Below, piece by piece: positions 39,706 to 49,763 of a stretch of DNA of 64,000 nucleotides. The translations under genes and the position numbers were made by a program. The stretch spans positions 20,801,896 through 20,865,895 of the forward strand of contig NC_079366.1 in NCBI RefSeq assembly GCF_021018895.1, read 5' to 3'. Numbering within the stretch: position 1 is the first letter of the stretch; every line of letters begins with the position of its first letter. The stretch comes from Seriola aureovittata. Its lineage: Eukaryota; Chordata; Actinopteri; Carangiformes; Carangidae. The notes under the pieces were generated by a model. That model was not told the DNA's origin and did no database searches. It saw nothing but the letters and a program-made list of their open reading frames with translations.

Positions 39706-39766
39706 TGTGAGACAGAGAGCGAGAGAGAGAAAGAGAGAGAGAGGGAGAGAGGGAGAGAGAGAGAGA
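39576..39766. repeat. Compound (GT)n(GA)n tract
   Basis: GT array with CTGT interruptions near 39642-39666, then an imperfect GAGA purine tract from 39709. Confidence 0.9.
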
Positions 39767-39959
39767 TTTACAGGGAATTTCAAAAGCATTAGCAAATGTT
39801 TTGGCTTGGTGATGCCCTGCACCTCACCACAGCCGCATCTGTCCTGAACACACGGCGCAGGGCTGTTTTGCGTCTCTATCGATCAGATGGAAATATAATT
39901 TGGCCTAACAACGATAAAAAAAAAAAAATACCGCATCCCTCGTGCCACCTTGTTGATCT

Positions 39960-40330
39960 TTAAGGGAGAGAGAGGGGAGATTTGGAAACACAAGCCCATA
40001 ACCCATTTTCTCTCCTCCAACACCCCAGGGTGCGCCAGCCTCGGCAAACACAAAGTCATTATCGGTTAGATTCCAATAAGGCGAGTCTGTCAAGGAACAG
40101 GCTTCCTTCGGAGAATTTATGTCATGCCTACTAAACATGGGAAGATGTCTTCTAAGTGGTGCGAGGAAGGATAAATAACAGCGAGTCCCACAGCTGATTA
40201 TATTGAAACAACGGTGCGCATTTGTAAAAAGGATTGGGGATGTAAACGTGGGGTCCCAGCAGATGTTGAGCGCAGGGGCCCATCCACCTGCTCCTATACC
40301 GGGAGAGGAGAAGAGCGCACCCATCTCGTC
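39960..40330. other. CNE candidate
   Basis: Repeat-free, moderately CpG-containing DNA with TCATTATCGGTTAGATTCC and CACTTATCAG. It lies about 2 kb downstream of exon 2 within the presumed intron. Confidence 0.4.
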
Positions 40331-40870
40331 CCATCACTTATCAGAAGGTGGTATGATTTTTTTCTTTAGGAAAATTTCTAACAAAAAATAAATAAAAAGA
40401 GGACGCTGCATGAAAATTACAGGGATGCGATTCATTTCCGTGTGAAAACGGAATCTTAGTGACATGAAAAAATGGGATATAGGCTATTTCATTTATAAAA
40501 AACAAAACAAAAACAAAACAAAACACAAAACAATCTCGGGGAAAAGCTCTTTTAAAATGTACTAATCCCAAAAGTTACATCGGAACATGTTTTAGTCTCA
40601 ACACATCAGTTTCACCTTCACGATTAGACCTCTGGGATTTGGAGAAAAAAAAGAAAGAAAGAAAGAGACTGTACGAGCTGTAAGTACGGGCAAGGTGACA
40701 GAAGACGTTTTTCATCATTTACAACACAGAGTCACGGCGAGACTGTTGCGCAAGAGCCGCTGTGACCTGAGTGCGTAACAGCATGTGCATGGTACGGAGC
40801 GACTGCAGGTCCCGCTATGATCAACTGCAACCTAACAACCATCCTCTATCTTTACTGTCTCCCCCTCAAA

Positions 40871-40892
40871 CGTGCGCGCGAACGGACGCACG

Positions 40893-40960
<68 letters not shown>
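40871..40960. repeat. (CGCA)n(CA)n tract
   Basis: A short CG-rich alternating block (CGTGCGCGCG, CGCACGCA) continues into about 32 CA units from 40897. Alternating purine-pyrimidine composition. Confidence 0.9.
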
Positions 40961-40963
<3 letters not shown>

Positions 40964-41084
40964 CTCGACTCTCAGTCCTCTTCCCACCAACCCTTACCTG
41001 AAATTTATCAGACCAAACCACACACACCTCCACCCCCTGTCCCTTAAAAAGTAACTTTCTTGTTCTAACTTTGGGGCTTCTTGA

Positions 41085-41109
41085 TTTTTTTTTTTTTTTT
41101 TTTTTTTTT
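41085..41109. repeat. Poly-T run of 25
   Basis: Homopolymer of T directly left of a motif-rich single-copy segment. Confidence 0.8.
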
Positions 41110-41139
41110 AAGATACAAAACAAGAGAGAAATTCAGTGT

Positions 41140-41450
41140 AACATCCACGATAGCAGGCGAGAAATGTCGGGAGGAAATGTGGACTTTCCTCAGCCGGTGC
41201 AGGCTATCCGTTATCATCATTACTTTTCCAGGGGAGCCTGTGTTCGCTCACGGCTCCTCTGCTGTTCTGTAGCCGCGCAAGGGGCTTCCTGCCTCGGCCA
41301 CATGAAGTCAATTAGCCGGTCCCAGAGGGGTGCCCCTTCCCGAGTCTTTATCGGCACCGAGGTTACCAAAACACTGCTAGTGCTTGCTTTTAAAACTCCA
41401 CACCGCTCATAGACCAATTACGGAGACTTAAGCATGTATGTAACGAATCC
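41140..41450. other. CNE candidate next to exon 2
   Basis: TCAATTAG (41308-41315), ATCCGTTATCATCATTAC and CATAGACCAATTACGG in single-copy DNA directly after the poly-T run. Confidence 0.4.
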
Positions 41451-41680
41451 AGACAGGGATAATCCATCAAATGGTGAGATAAATGATTTATCTGGTAGTG
41501 GTCAAAATTTGCATTATAATGTGTGTTTTTACAAATAGACAAAAATCTGCTGTTTTCAGTTATTTTAGAGAGAAGGAAATGACTCATGCATTGAATTAGT
41601 AAAATTAAAAGGAACACACACAGAGGCTACATGGATGGAAACACTTTCAGGCATGGTGTGTGTAAAACAACACCACCAAG

Positions 41681-41713
<33 letters not shown>

Positions 41714-41728
41714 CACAAACACACACAA
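41681..41728. repeat. (CA)n with AA interruptions
   Basis: Three CA blocks separated by AA. Confidence 0.85.
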
Positions 41729-42080
41729 ACATCAAATCTGATATATTGTAAAAGTGGGGAAAAGTTGCAAAAAATGCAGTTGCATTTAAGAATCATTCAT
41801 TTGAAATATCACAAACAAGACACTTTCCACAACCACCCCCATACCACACACATTACACATACACAGCTACTGGCAAACATACAAACACACACATAAACAC
41901 TCTCTTTTTCCACACACAGACCAAGAGATAGTAGGAATCACAACAGCAAATGTCTGAACGTACACTACTAGAGGAAAAATAAAAGTTTAGTCCTTGACTA
42001 TAGACTGAAAATGGTGAAAGAGGGAAAGAGAGGGGAGGCAGACATGGAGAGGATGAGCGGGTGAGGCTGGGCTGACGTAC

Positions 42081-42479
42081 CTGCTGGGACATTCTGTAGA
42101 GGAGGTTGCTGTCAGTGCTCTGCTGCTGCCATGTCCCCATGAAGCCCGGCTGCTCAGCACTAGGCGGTCTGGTGCTGAACTGCATGGAGCTTTCGCCTGC
42201 TCCCTCAGCGCTGCTGCTAACGATGCTAATGCCACCCAGACCACTTCTGCTGCTGCTGCTGCTGCTGCTGCTGGTGGTGGCGGCGGCGGTGGTGGTGGTG
42301 GTGCTGCTGCTGCTGCTGCTACTGTGGCTACTGGAGGGGATGCTCGTGCAAACGCCAGCAGTGCCGTTGGGTCCGTTAGCCTTGGCTGAAGGTGGCCTGG
42401 CCGGTTCTGGGTCTGTGCTGGGCTCTGGTGGGACTGTGTCGCACTCACTGCCTCTCACATCCAACTCTGCCTCTTTGGA
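42081..42479 (-). CDS. Internal coding exon 2 of an unidentified minus-strand gene (133 codons, partial CDS)
   Basis: On the minus strand a long pyrimidine tract ends in AG at 42481-42480. A frame opens at once in phase 0 (first residues SKEAEL) and runs without a stop to CAG at 42081, followed by GTACGT, a near-perfect donor. Length is 399 bp, phase 0 to 0. Residues 1-45 are acidic and proline-rich (GSECDTVPPEP, then ARPPSAKANGPNG). About 46-80 are runs of Ser, Thr and Ala encoded by trinucleotide repeats. The last 40 residues are ordinary sequence, including GFMGTWQQQSTDSNLLYRMS, and read like a conserved motif. The frame stays open past the donor, but the residues there look intronic. The previous exon supplies an ATG exactly in phase. 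No downstream exon was found, so the product continues beyond this exon and probably outside the window. I do not recognise the family. A disordered N-terminus of a nuclear regulator is a guess from composition. Confidence 0.72.
42246..42330. repeat. Coding trinucleotide repeats (GCT/GGT/GGC types)
   Basis: Read on the plus strand these are (CTG)n, (GGT)n and (GGC)n runs. In the minus-strand exon they encode consecutive Ser, Ala and Thr blocks. Length variation between alleles is expected and would be frame-neutral. Confidence 0.8.
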
Positions 42480-42703
42480 CTTAGACAGAGAGAGGGAGAG
42501 ACAGAGAGGGAGGGTAGGAGGGATGTGGGAGTGTGAAGGAGGAGAGAAGAGAAAAAAGTCAGTGAAGGTGGGTTCTTTTGGGGTCGTGTTGCCTTTTTTT
42601 TTGTCTCATGCGGGTCCTGCTTCTTGAAGAGGATAGCAAGGAGAGGGGGGCAATGAGGGATTGGATGTTTGTGTGAGCTTTCTTGGCAGCTCTGGTGGCG
42701 GAG

Positions 42704-42772
<69 letters not shown>

Positions 42773-43559
42773 TGTGTGTGTGTGTGGAGTTAATTCTTGT
42801 GAAGAGAGAGAAAAGAGGGCTTGCGGTGAATTTCCTCGGGGGCCTCGTCTTGGATAGGGCAAGATGAGCGAAGCAATGGAGGTGCGGAGGGATGAGGAGA
42901 AGGACCGAGGTGAGGAGGGGGCTGATGAGAAGGTGAGCAAGGATGGAGTAAAACAAAAAAGAGGAAGGGGGGGTTGTGGGAATTAGTGAGGAGGGGTGCA
43001 TGATGTTGCCCATGGCCTCAGTTTTTTGCTGTAATCCATCTGTCAGTCAATTTGTACTTGAACATGGACCCAACACATACACACACTTACATGCAAACAC
43101 ACACAATGAAACATGTTTACCTGCATGCATGCACACATTCATACAGGGACACAAAGTGCTCTAATGTCAAAGAAAAAAGAAAGTAAGAAAAAGTTAAAGA
43201 AGCTGGGAGCTGCCATCAGCTCACTCAAGACCGAACACATGCTCACATAAGCATAAAAACAAACCTGTGTAATTCTGTGATTTTTTTCGTAATGTAACAA
43301 GTAAGTCTTAAAGATTTTTTTTTTAAGAATTTTTACTACGTTGTTAAGTAAAACAGAAAAAAAACTTCAAACAAACAACTAAATGCGATACGCAAATAAA
43401 CAGTTTCACAATAAAACGCGAACGTGAAGCATCTAAAACCTGTGTTCAAAAATGTTCAAAAGTCACATTGGTTTTTTTTTCTAAACACAAAACAAGTCCC
43501 GTAAAAAGCTCCATAAAAAGCAAACAGCTGAGCCGATAAAACGCACGAATGTCTCTTAC
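42480..43559 (-). other. Putative intron 1
   Basis: About 1.08 kb between the donor GTAAGA (43559-43554) and the acceptor AG at 42481-42480. It contains a (GT) microsatellite at 42706-42786, a purine-rich stretch at 42790-42960 and an AT-rich half at 43150-43500 with poly-T and poly-A runs. No other convincing coding segment was seen. Confidence 0.5.
42706..42786. repeat. (GT)n microsatellite in intron 1
   Basis: About 40 GT units with a single GGG interruption near 42768. On the transcribed minus strand it reads (CA)n. Confidence 0.9.
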
Positions 43560-44020
43560 CATCAATTCTGTGTCTGTCCCAGCAAAGTGAAGATGAGGTG
43601 TGGGAGTGAGCCACCAGCTATCCAGTTCTCCCTGCCTCCCGCTCCCCTCTCTCTCTCTCTCTCTCTAGCTCTCTCTCTCTCTCTTTCCCTTTCTCTCTCT
43701 GTGATTGTGTCCCTCTCTCGACGTCCGTGCCGCCGCCTGTCCTCTCTCTCTCTCTCTCTCTCTCGCTCTCTCTGACTCCTCTGTTCCTCCGCCGCAGCCG
43801 CTGAGGAACTGAACTGAGCGCCTGAGCTTGTGTGTGTGTGCGTGTGTGTGCGCAAGTGAGAGCGAGAGCATGTGAGAGCGAGCGAGCGAGCGAGCAAGTG
43901 AGAGTGTGTGTGTGAGAGAGAGAGACGGTGGCTCTCTGAGCGAGTTGAGCCGGAGTGTGTATGTGTATGTGTGTGTATGTCTGTATGCGTTTGTGTGTCG
44001 GGTCGGTGCAGGCTCAACTG
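43560..44020 (-). other. Putative first exon: GA-rich 5'UTR ending in the start codon
   Basis: Read on the minus strand, the segment passes through GCGGCTGCGGCGGAGG and long (GA)n tracts. It ends with GAATTGATG at 43560, followed directly by GTAAGA, a strong splice donor. The terminal ATG is in phase 0 with the exon at 42479, giving a protein starting MSKEAEL. I chose this start because no ATG occurs in the second exon before its Met about 32 codons from the end. No in-frame upstream ATG is seen in the first 90 or so bases. The ATG context is weak (T at -3, T at +4). The upstream boundary is only an estimate: no TATA box is obvious and the transcription start cannot be placed. Overlapping open frames here are purine/pyrimidine-repeat artefacts. 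Confidence 0.5.
43646..43770. repeat. (CT)n/(GA)n tracts within the putative first exon
   Basis: Three CT blocks separated by short unique sequence, at about 43646-43685, 43689-43700 and 43742-43772. On the minus (transcribed) strand they read (GA)n and make up much of the putative 5'UTR. Confidence 0.75.
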
Positions 44021-44080
44021 AGTCAACTATGCCGCTCCACTCTGAGATGCTCAATGACATCGCGCCGCACGCTTCCCCTC
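43700..44080 (-). promoter_or_regulatory. Candidate promoter/start region of the minus-strand gene
   Basis: Local CpG content rises here (CGACGTCCGTGCCGCCGCCTG at about 43718-43738; CGCCGCAGCCGC at 43791-43802; CGAGCGAGCGAGCGAG near 43879) compared with the CpG-poor surroundings. The segment is full of (CT)/(GA) repeats, as in many TATA-less, GA-rich vertebrate promoters. Placement follows from the first-exon donor at 43560. No TATA box was seen. Inference only. Confidence 0.4.
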
Positions 44081-44084
44081 TCTC

Positions 44085-44106
44085 TGTGTGTGTGTGTGTG
44101 TGTGTC

Positions 44107-44152
<46 letters not shown>

Positions 44153-44160
44153 CACACACA
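44085..44160. repeat. Inverted microsatellite pair (TG)n-spacer-(CA)n
   Basis: About 10 TG repeats (to 44105), a spacer of a few bases (CAGTA), then about 20 CA repeats to 44148, continuing imperfectly to 44160. The two arms are mutually complementary, so the tract can fold back on itself. It lies just upstream of the putative promoter. Confidence 0.85.
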
Positions 44161-44319
44161 CCTCCTCTGCTAGGGGCAGGAAGGTGGGGGCAAGCGCCAT
44201 CACAGAGCAGGAGAAGGGAAGGAGGGGGGCGTTTGTCCCTCTGCCTTATTACCATTTGCGCTGCGAGCGGCCGGTATGTCTCAGAGCAACTTAGTTCTCC
44301 TGTGGGACTGTCCCACCAC

Positions 44320-44330
44320 ACGCGCGCGCG

Positions 44331-44366
<36 letters not shown>
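44320..44366. repeat. (CG)n(CA)n alternating purine-pyrimidine tract
   Basis: An uninterrupted run of alternating CG dinucleotides (about 44321-44339) joins directly to (CA)n. This is the classic Z-DNA-forming composition, and it lies about 300 bp upstream of the putative first exon. Confidence 0.85.
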
Positions 44367-44370
<4 letters not shown>

Positions 44371-44699
44371 CGCTCATGGTGCTCAGTTTCTACCTTGAAG
44401 GAGGGAAAAAACAGTTTGAAAAGAAGCATCACTGTTGCAGACCAAGTATTGCCAAGTATTTCTTTCTGTTGTTAAAAAAGATTGAAAATGCAGGGTTGTA
44501 GTCTATAGAAAGATTCTTTGATCAAGCTGAAAATTGCTCAATTTCTGATTTGTAGGGCAATTATATAAAAAACAGAAACAAAAGAAAAATATCAATAGAC
44601 TTGTTATATCACTAAAAAATCTGGTGCCTTTGTTTGATTTTCACCCACTCTAATGAAAGACTAATGGAACGCAGGCAATCTGCCACCAGCATGCACATG

Positions 44700-44700
<1 letters not shown>

Positions 44701-44734
<34 letters not shown>
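44701..44734. repeat. (AC)n
   Basis: About 17 AC units. Confidence 0.9.
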
Positions 44735-44737
<3 letters not shown>

Positions 44738-45184
44738 AACCCCCCACCTCTGCAGAGGCTCTCAGATTTTAATTAAGAAAAAAATGAGGAAGAGGTTCCA
44801 TTTTAGCCAAATTGGTCCCCACAGCAGCAAAGGTAAGGGAATAAAATGAGGGATGGAGGAGTAAAGGGAGGCAGACACGGAGAAAAAGACACACAGGAGG
44901 ATAAGGAAGAAAAAAAAGAAGGAGATCTATGCTTCCTTTGACAGAGCATAGGACATGTCTCAAACAATGAAGACATCCCCCCCTCCACCTCCTGCTCCTT
45001 CTCTTCTTCCCTTTTAAACCCCAATCTCCTCTTCTCTCCTCCACTCCGTCTCCTCACCCCACCATCATTAGAGAAATGACAGACCAGGTGCCTCAGTCCG
45101 CAGCGAGAGGGAGATGTCACTGTGATCTCTCCACCGCCGAGGAACAAAAGAGAAAGGGACACAGAGAGAGAACTTCTCTCCTCG

Positions 45185-45310
45185 GCCACATTAAATGGCT
45201 TCTGATATATAAAGTCACTTCAAATTTTGTGGTAAATTGCTGTAGACAGCCGCTTGGTTGTCTGTTAAAAGCCTTTTCTACGGTTTCCTAATGGCAGTGT
45301 ACTGTTAACC
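45185..45310. other. CNE candidate upstream of the promoter
   Basis: Single-copy DNA with TTAAATGGCTTCTGATATAT and GGTTTCCTAATGGCAG. Confidence 0.3.
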
Positions 45311-45589
45311 TTTGCTTAGATTATCACACTGGTCGTTACGGTTATGTACAGGGGAGTTGGACGAGCAAGGGGAAAAATGCCCAGTGTCTGTCTTGCCACT
45401 GTGAAAATGTGCACTTGTGTCTTTCGTGTCAAGCTAAATTTACATCTTCACTCCTTTCTCAATCACTGCCTACATCTTTATCCTCTGCTTTAGCCTTTTG
45501 TGATATTTTTCTCCACTTCTTGATCTCTTTACCTCACTCTTTCTTCCTTTTACTACCCCCCCTCCAATCCTTTCTTCACTTATCTTTTG

Positions 45590-45770
45590 CATAGTGGCCT
45601 GCACTTGTCAGAAGCCACTAGCAGCCTTGTCGTAAAAGGCGTAATGTGTCACCTCCTGTCCATGTACTGCCAGCTCCTCTCTCTTAACAACTTATTGAAA
45701 AGGTAATGCATGAGGCTTAGGCTAATTATATTAAGTGACAATTTAGCGGCAGAGGTTCCTTTTTGCTTTC
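45590..45770. other. CNE candidate upstream of the promoter
   Basis: CTAATTATATTAAG (45722-45735), GTCGTAAAAGGCG and AACAACTTATTG in repeat-free DNA. Confidence 0.4.
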
Positions 45771-46199
45771 CAGCTCACGCTTCTCTTCCTCTGTGTCTCT
45801 CTCTCTCCCTCTCCTGCTCCCTCCCTCTCGTCTGTAAATGTGCTAGTCTGTGGGTTTTTCAAGTGGCACTCAGTGTTTCAAGTCAAGCTGGTGGCTCAGC
45901 TTCTGACCTGGCTGGTTAATGGCTGTTATTTGTGGGAGGGAGGAGTGGACTCTGCCAATATTGCTCACTCTACCTCTTTTTTTTTTTTCACTCCTATCCC
46001 TTCCTCACCCCCCCCCCCCCCCCCCCTGCCTCTGCTGATGGTAATGGCCGTGATGACAGAGGAAACGAGACAGAGACACAGAAGTAAAAATACGGAGATG
46101 GGCAACTTTGAGGGGGGAGAAATAGGGAGGAAGAAGGAAATAGAAAGATGAAAAAGCACATGAATTAGGAAAGGACAGAAAATAGGATGCAGGAGATCC

Positions 46200-46390
46200 T
46201 CAGGCTCCTTTATTAAAACTATTATTGTGCAGGACTTGAGAATTCCCCCCCTCCCTGGGGCAGGGGTCCATGTCGAAGCCCATATAATTAACTAGAGGCT
46301 CAGCTACGGATCAATTACCAGACAAGCAAGTGATAGCCGAATCAATGGAAGATCATCAGGCTCGTTATCAGTGTTGCAACTCATTAGAGG
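46200..46390. other. CNE candidate upstream of the promoter
   Basis: ATAATTAACTAG (46284-46295), GGATCAATTACC and CGAATCAATGG within 100 bp. Confidence 0.4.
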
Positions 46391-46539
46391 AAAAGTGAGG
46401 TAGAGAAAGAGAGAGAGCAAAAAAAAAAGGGGGGGGGCAGTGGAGATGGGGAATGAGGGTGGCTGGGTGAGGCAGGAGGAGAGGGCAGGGTTGGTGGCAG
46501 TGTGATAGCCCAGAGGCTGATGGGTGTGTGTGGTATCCT

Positions 46540-46580
46540 GGTGTGTGTGTGTGTGTGTGTGCCTGTGTGTGTGTGTGTGT
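46540..46580. repeat. Interrupted (GT)n
   Basis: Two GT blocks separated by GCC. Confidence 0.85.
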
Positions 46581-46959
46581 TAGCTGCCACTGACGGGTGA
46601 CAGGGGGAGTTCTGTATGACAGAGTGCAGCCTGCTCTGTAGCAACAGTCACTGAGGCTTGTACGGATCAATACAAGTGTGTGCATGAGGTTAAAGCTCTG
46701 CCATAGCATCCTTATTCCCCAGCGACCCGCGCGCTCAGTCTGGGGTACAATCCTACAATCCAAGCAGTCAGAAAGGGATTGTCAAGATGGAAGAGTTGCA
46801 GAACAAAGCCTACATTTCCCCAGTCAAAGCCGTAGGAATAAGTTATCCAAAAATGATAATTAATGTATGAGCCCACCACCCCCCACCCCTCTCACTTGGA
46901 ATGCCACATCAAAATAAAAAAAGGATCTTAGAGACCAGAAATTGCAACATTAGATCATT

Positions 46960-47330
46960 TTTCCTCCTGCTCCTTTTGACATGTTTCGCTCATCAAAACG
47001 AACGGCATACCTGTGGCACCTTCGTGAGCTTGTGAGAGCCCTCACAAATTTATCTGCGTTTTGTGAATGGCAAATCATTGGATGAGCGTGACACTGCCGA
47101 CATGTGCGGTCTGCAGTGCAGAGAGTGCTGACAAATCATTTCCATGAAATAGGCTTCAAATATCAAGTGTCCTGGATATCTTTACTAAAATACCTAATAA
47201 TAATCTGTTTTACGCAGTTAGCGCCTACCTGTGATATGGATTATTGTGCTCACATGTTGCCTTTGTTTGAAGAAATTGTTTTGTTTTTCGCGATTTGATG
47301 TAATTAAAAGAGATGCTGCAGATATTCCTC
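46960..47330. other. CNE candidate upstream of the promoter
   Basis: Repeat-free for about 370 bp, with two similar blocks GCAAATCATTGG and ACAAATCATTTCC. A 64-codon frame here has no splice context. Confidence 0.4.
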
Positions 47331-47459
47331 TGTTCTGTGTAAAGGCATGAAGTTAAATTGCTTTCTGACATTTGAGGATGCATATGCCTAGTTATTTATA
47401 AATGTCCCCCCACCCCTTCATTCCTCCCTTCCGTATCTCAGATATTTCCTTTACATTAC

Positions 47460-47600
47460 ACCGACTTGAGTGAATATAAAATCTGATAATGATGATGGCT
47501 TTAGGCCAGAGCTTGTCTCCTCTGAGTCATCAGACACTTAAAGTCTGCTGTCTTGACCTCTGACCTTCCCCAGCTGGGGGCCTGGGGGTCGTGCTGATAT
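47460..47600. other. CNE candidate containing a DR1
   Basis: GATAATGATGATGGC, TGAGTCATCAG (AP-1-like) and the perfect DR1 at 47554-47566 in a short repeat-free segment. Confidence 0.4.
47554..47566 (-). promoter_or_regulatory. Perfect DR1 nuclear-receptor site
   Basis: TGACCT C TGACCT on the plus strand, i.e. AGGTCA-G-AGGTCA on the minus strand. It sits in an enhancer-like segment about 3.5 kb upstream of the putative promoter. Confidence 0.6.
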
Positions 47601-49126
47601 TATTTTTTATAACAAAACATAGATATATGTATTCACATTCTATGAGTTGTGTAATTTTTGATTGAGATGATTGAGAAGATGTACTTTAGCAGTGATATCC
47701 AACATATCAATTCACTGATTGTTTTATTTGTTCAGTTATTTCTTTCTTCTGTTTGTATTGTCCTGTTCTAACTTTTTATATTGTGTATTTATATTTTGTA
47801 TAAGCTTTTTTTTGACAGAAGAGCAGCAGACCTTAATTGTAATAATACTGGCACAATACTACTGTTGACTGTATACAGTATGAGAGTGCAACTTCTTCTC
47901 TGCACATATGAATATAAAGCTTTAAATTCATATTTTTAACTCTAAACATAATACCATTTATGGTGGCATATAATAATGTAATATATTCATTATTTTTTAA
48001 TTGGTGTGGATAAGTAAAATATTATTCAAATTAGTCAAAGGTTGTAATTAGAAATACAGATTAAGAGTGTAGAAAAAAAGGATTTATGTAAAATATTAAT
48101 GAACTGAAGCCTATACAGCATGTCAGATAAAATAGAGCAGAAGAAGTACACACAGAGTATGAGGGAGATTTAAAACATTCTTGACCCCTAACTACACTTT
48201 TGACCGTAAGCTACAAATGTATTTCAAAAGGCAGCCTCCTTCTCTGAGTCCAAATTATTGTGCCCATCAAACCTCTCAGCGCTGCCTGTTTGTTTCCCAA
48301 ACATTGACATCTAATGGGGCAAATAGCCCAGAAATTGGATGCGACAGCACTGAGTTGTTAAAACAGTCTCAAGAAAACCAATTCCCCTTTCTACGCAAAA
48401 GTCTTGAGAGGAAAAGTACCTTGCTTTTCATTTTCTGTGCAAAGTGAGAAAACCTGTTCAAGCAAATAACAGTGAGTAAAAAACAGATGCAGAGGTCATC
48501 AAAAAGTCATAATTAAGATGCTTGTCTGTTGTGTTATTTGTCTGTTTTGTTTTTTTATTTTTATTTTTTCTTGGTTTTTGTTTTTGGAGCAGGGATAATT
48601 TTTCAGGGAATGAAATCACAATGGAGCAAAATCCAACTCAAATTGGCCTTTTACACACTAAAAAGAGGGCAAATGGAAGGACAGAAGCAGGGGGCAGAGA
48701 GGGAGAGGAAAGTGGAAAAACATAATTTGTGCAGTGATGGTGATTATGTGCTGTAGAAACAAATGATCAAGGCCAGTAGAGAATGGTTGATGAGTGTCTG
48801 TTTGCTGAGGAGGATGCTTTTCGAATGTAGCGAGAGAACGCTGGTTCACTTAAGGTTGTCATGTGAAAGAAAGATCTGGAGTTCATCCTCTCAGCTGTTT
48901 TGTCCTTCAAACTTCTTTCCAGATTGAACGCTATGAGATTTTCTATCTACTCCATGTTAAATTATTTGAAATAAACAAAGCAAAATAATGGTTTAACACT
49001 GGTGGGAAGTGGCATTTCCAGAAGAGTGAGTGCAGCCTTTGTACACTACAGTAGAGACATAAGCAGGAGCACGTGGCTCAGGGCTAGTACTGTCGTTGAC
49101 CTGATTTATGGTCATACGAAGATGCT

Positions 49127-49177
49127 CACACACACACACACACACTGAAACAGACAGTGTGTGTGTGTGTGTGTGTG
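49127..49177. repeat. Inverted microsatellite pair (CA)n-spacer-(GT)n
   Basis: About nine CA units, a short spacer (TGAAACAGACA), then about ten GT units. Complementary arms can form a hairpin or cruciform. Confidence 0.85.
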
Positions 49178-49729
49178 CATGTGACAAGGAATGGCGTGTC
49201 GATCAGATGGCACAGGGATAGAAGTGTCACTGTTCTGCTACCACTACAGGGCCACAAGACATCATATGACACCGACAGGAACAGCTCTCCACTTGTGATA
49301 GCGGGAGAGAGGGAGATGGGGAGAAAGACGTAGAGAGAGACAGATGAGGGCAGCGAAAGGTCTGAGAGAAAAGAGAGGGAGTCACATGATTGTCTGTGTC
49401 ACTGATCACTGCAATCTGGCCTCCACTAATAAGTGCACCTTTGTCAAAAAAAACGAGAGGGGAAAGGTCGCCAGTGTGGCATCTTATGAGTTATTAATGA
49501 TTTTCGACTGTATTTGGGGTGACAGTGGCAAAACGTTTATCGGCTGAGAGCACGGTCTGCTAATAAACATTTGGCCATTCATGACCTAGTGACACATGTT
49601 ATGTATAAAATGCTCCAAGTGTTAGTTCGGCTTTTCCAAGAAAGGAAGACATTACTCATGAGGTCAGGAGATAAAACTACAATTTTATCAACACCAGCAC
49701 AACCACATACATACACAGTCACACTAATA

Positions 49730-49763
49730 CACACACACACACACAAGCACACACACACACACA
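49730..49763. repeat. Imperfect (CA)n
   Basis: CA array with one AG interruption. Confidence 0.8.

Noticed and set aside
41853..42080. Extension of the exon 2 frame past the GTACGT donor
   Set aside because: The donor is near-perfect and residues after it become compositionally random, ending in CA-repeat-derived sequence, so this is intron read-through.
41987..42627. Other frames overlapping exon 2 on both strands (153 and 173 codons)
   Set aside because: They are shadows produced by the trinucleotide repeats; only one frame agrees with both splice sites and the upstream ATG.
43665..44432. 255-codon minus-strand frame
   Set aside because: Translation of CA, GT and GA repeats over the putative promoter; the real start lies in another frame at 43562.
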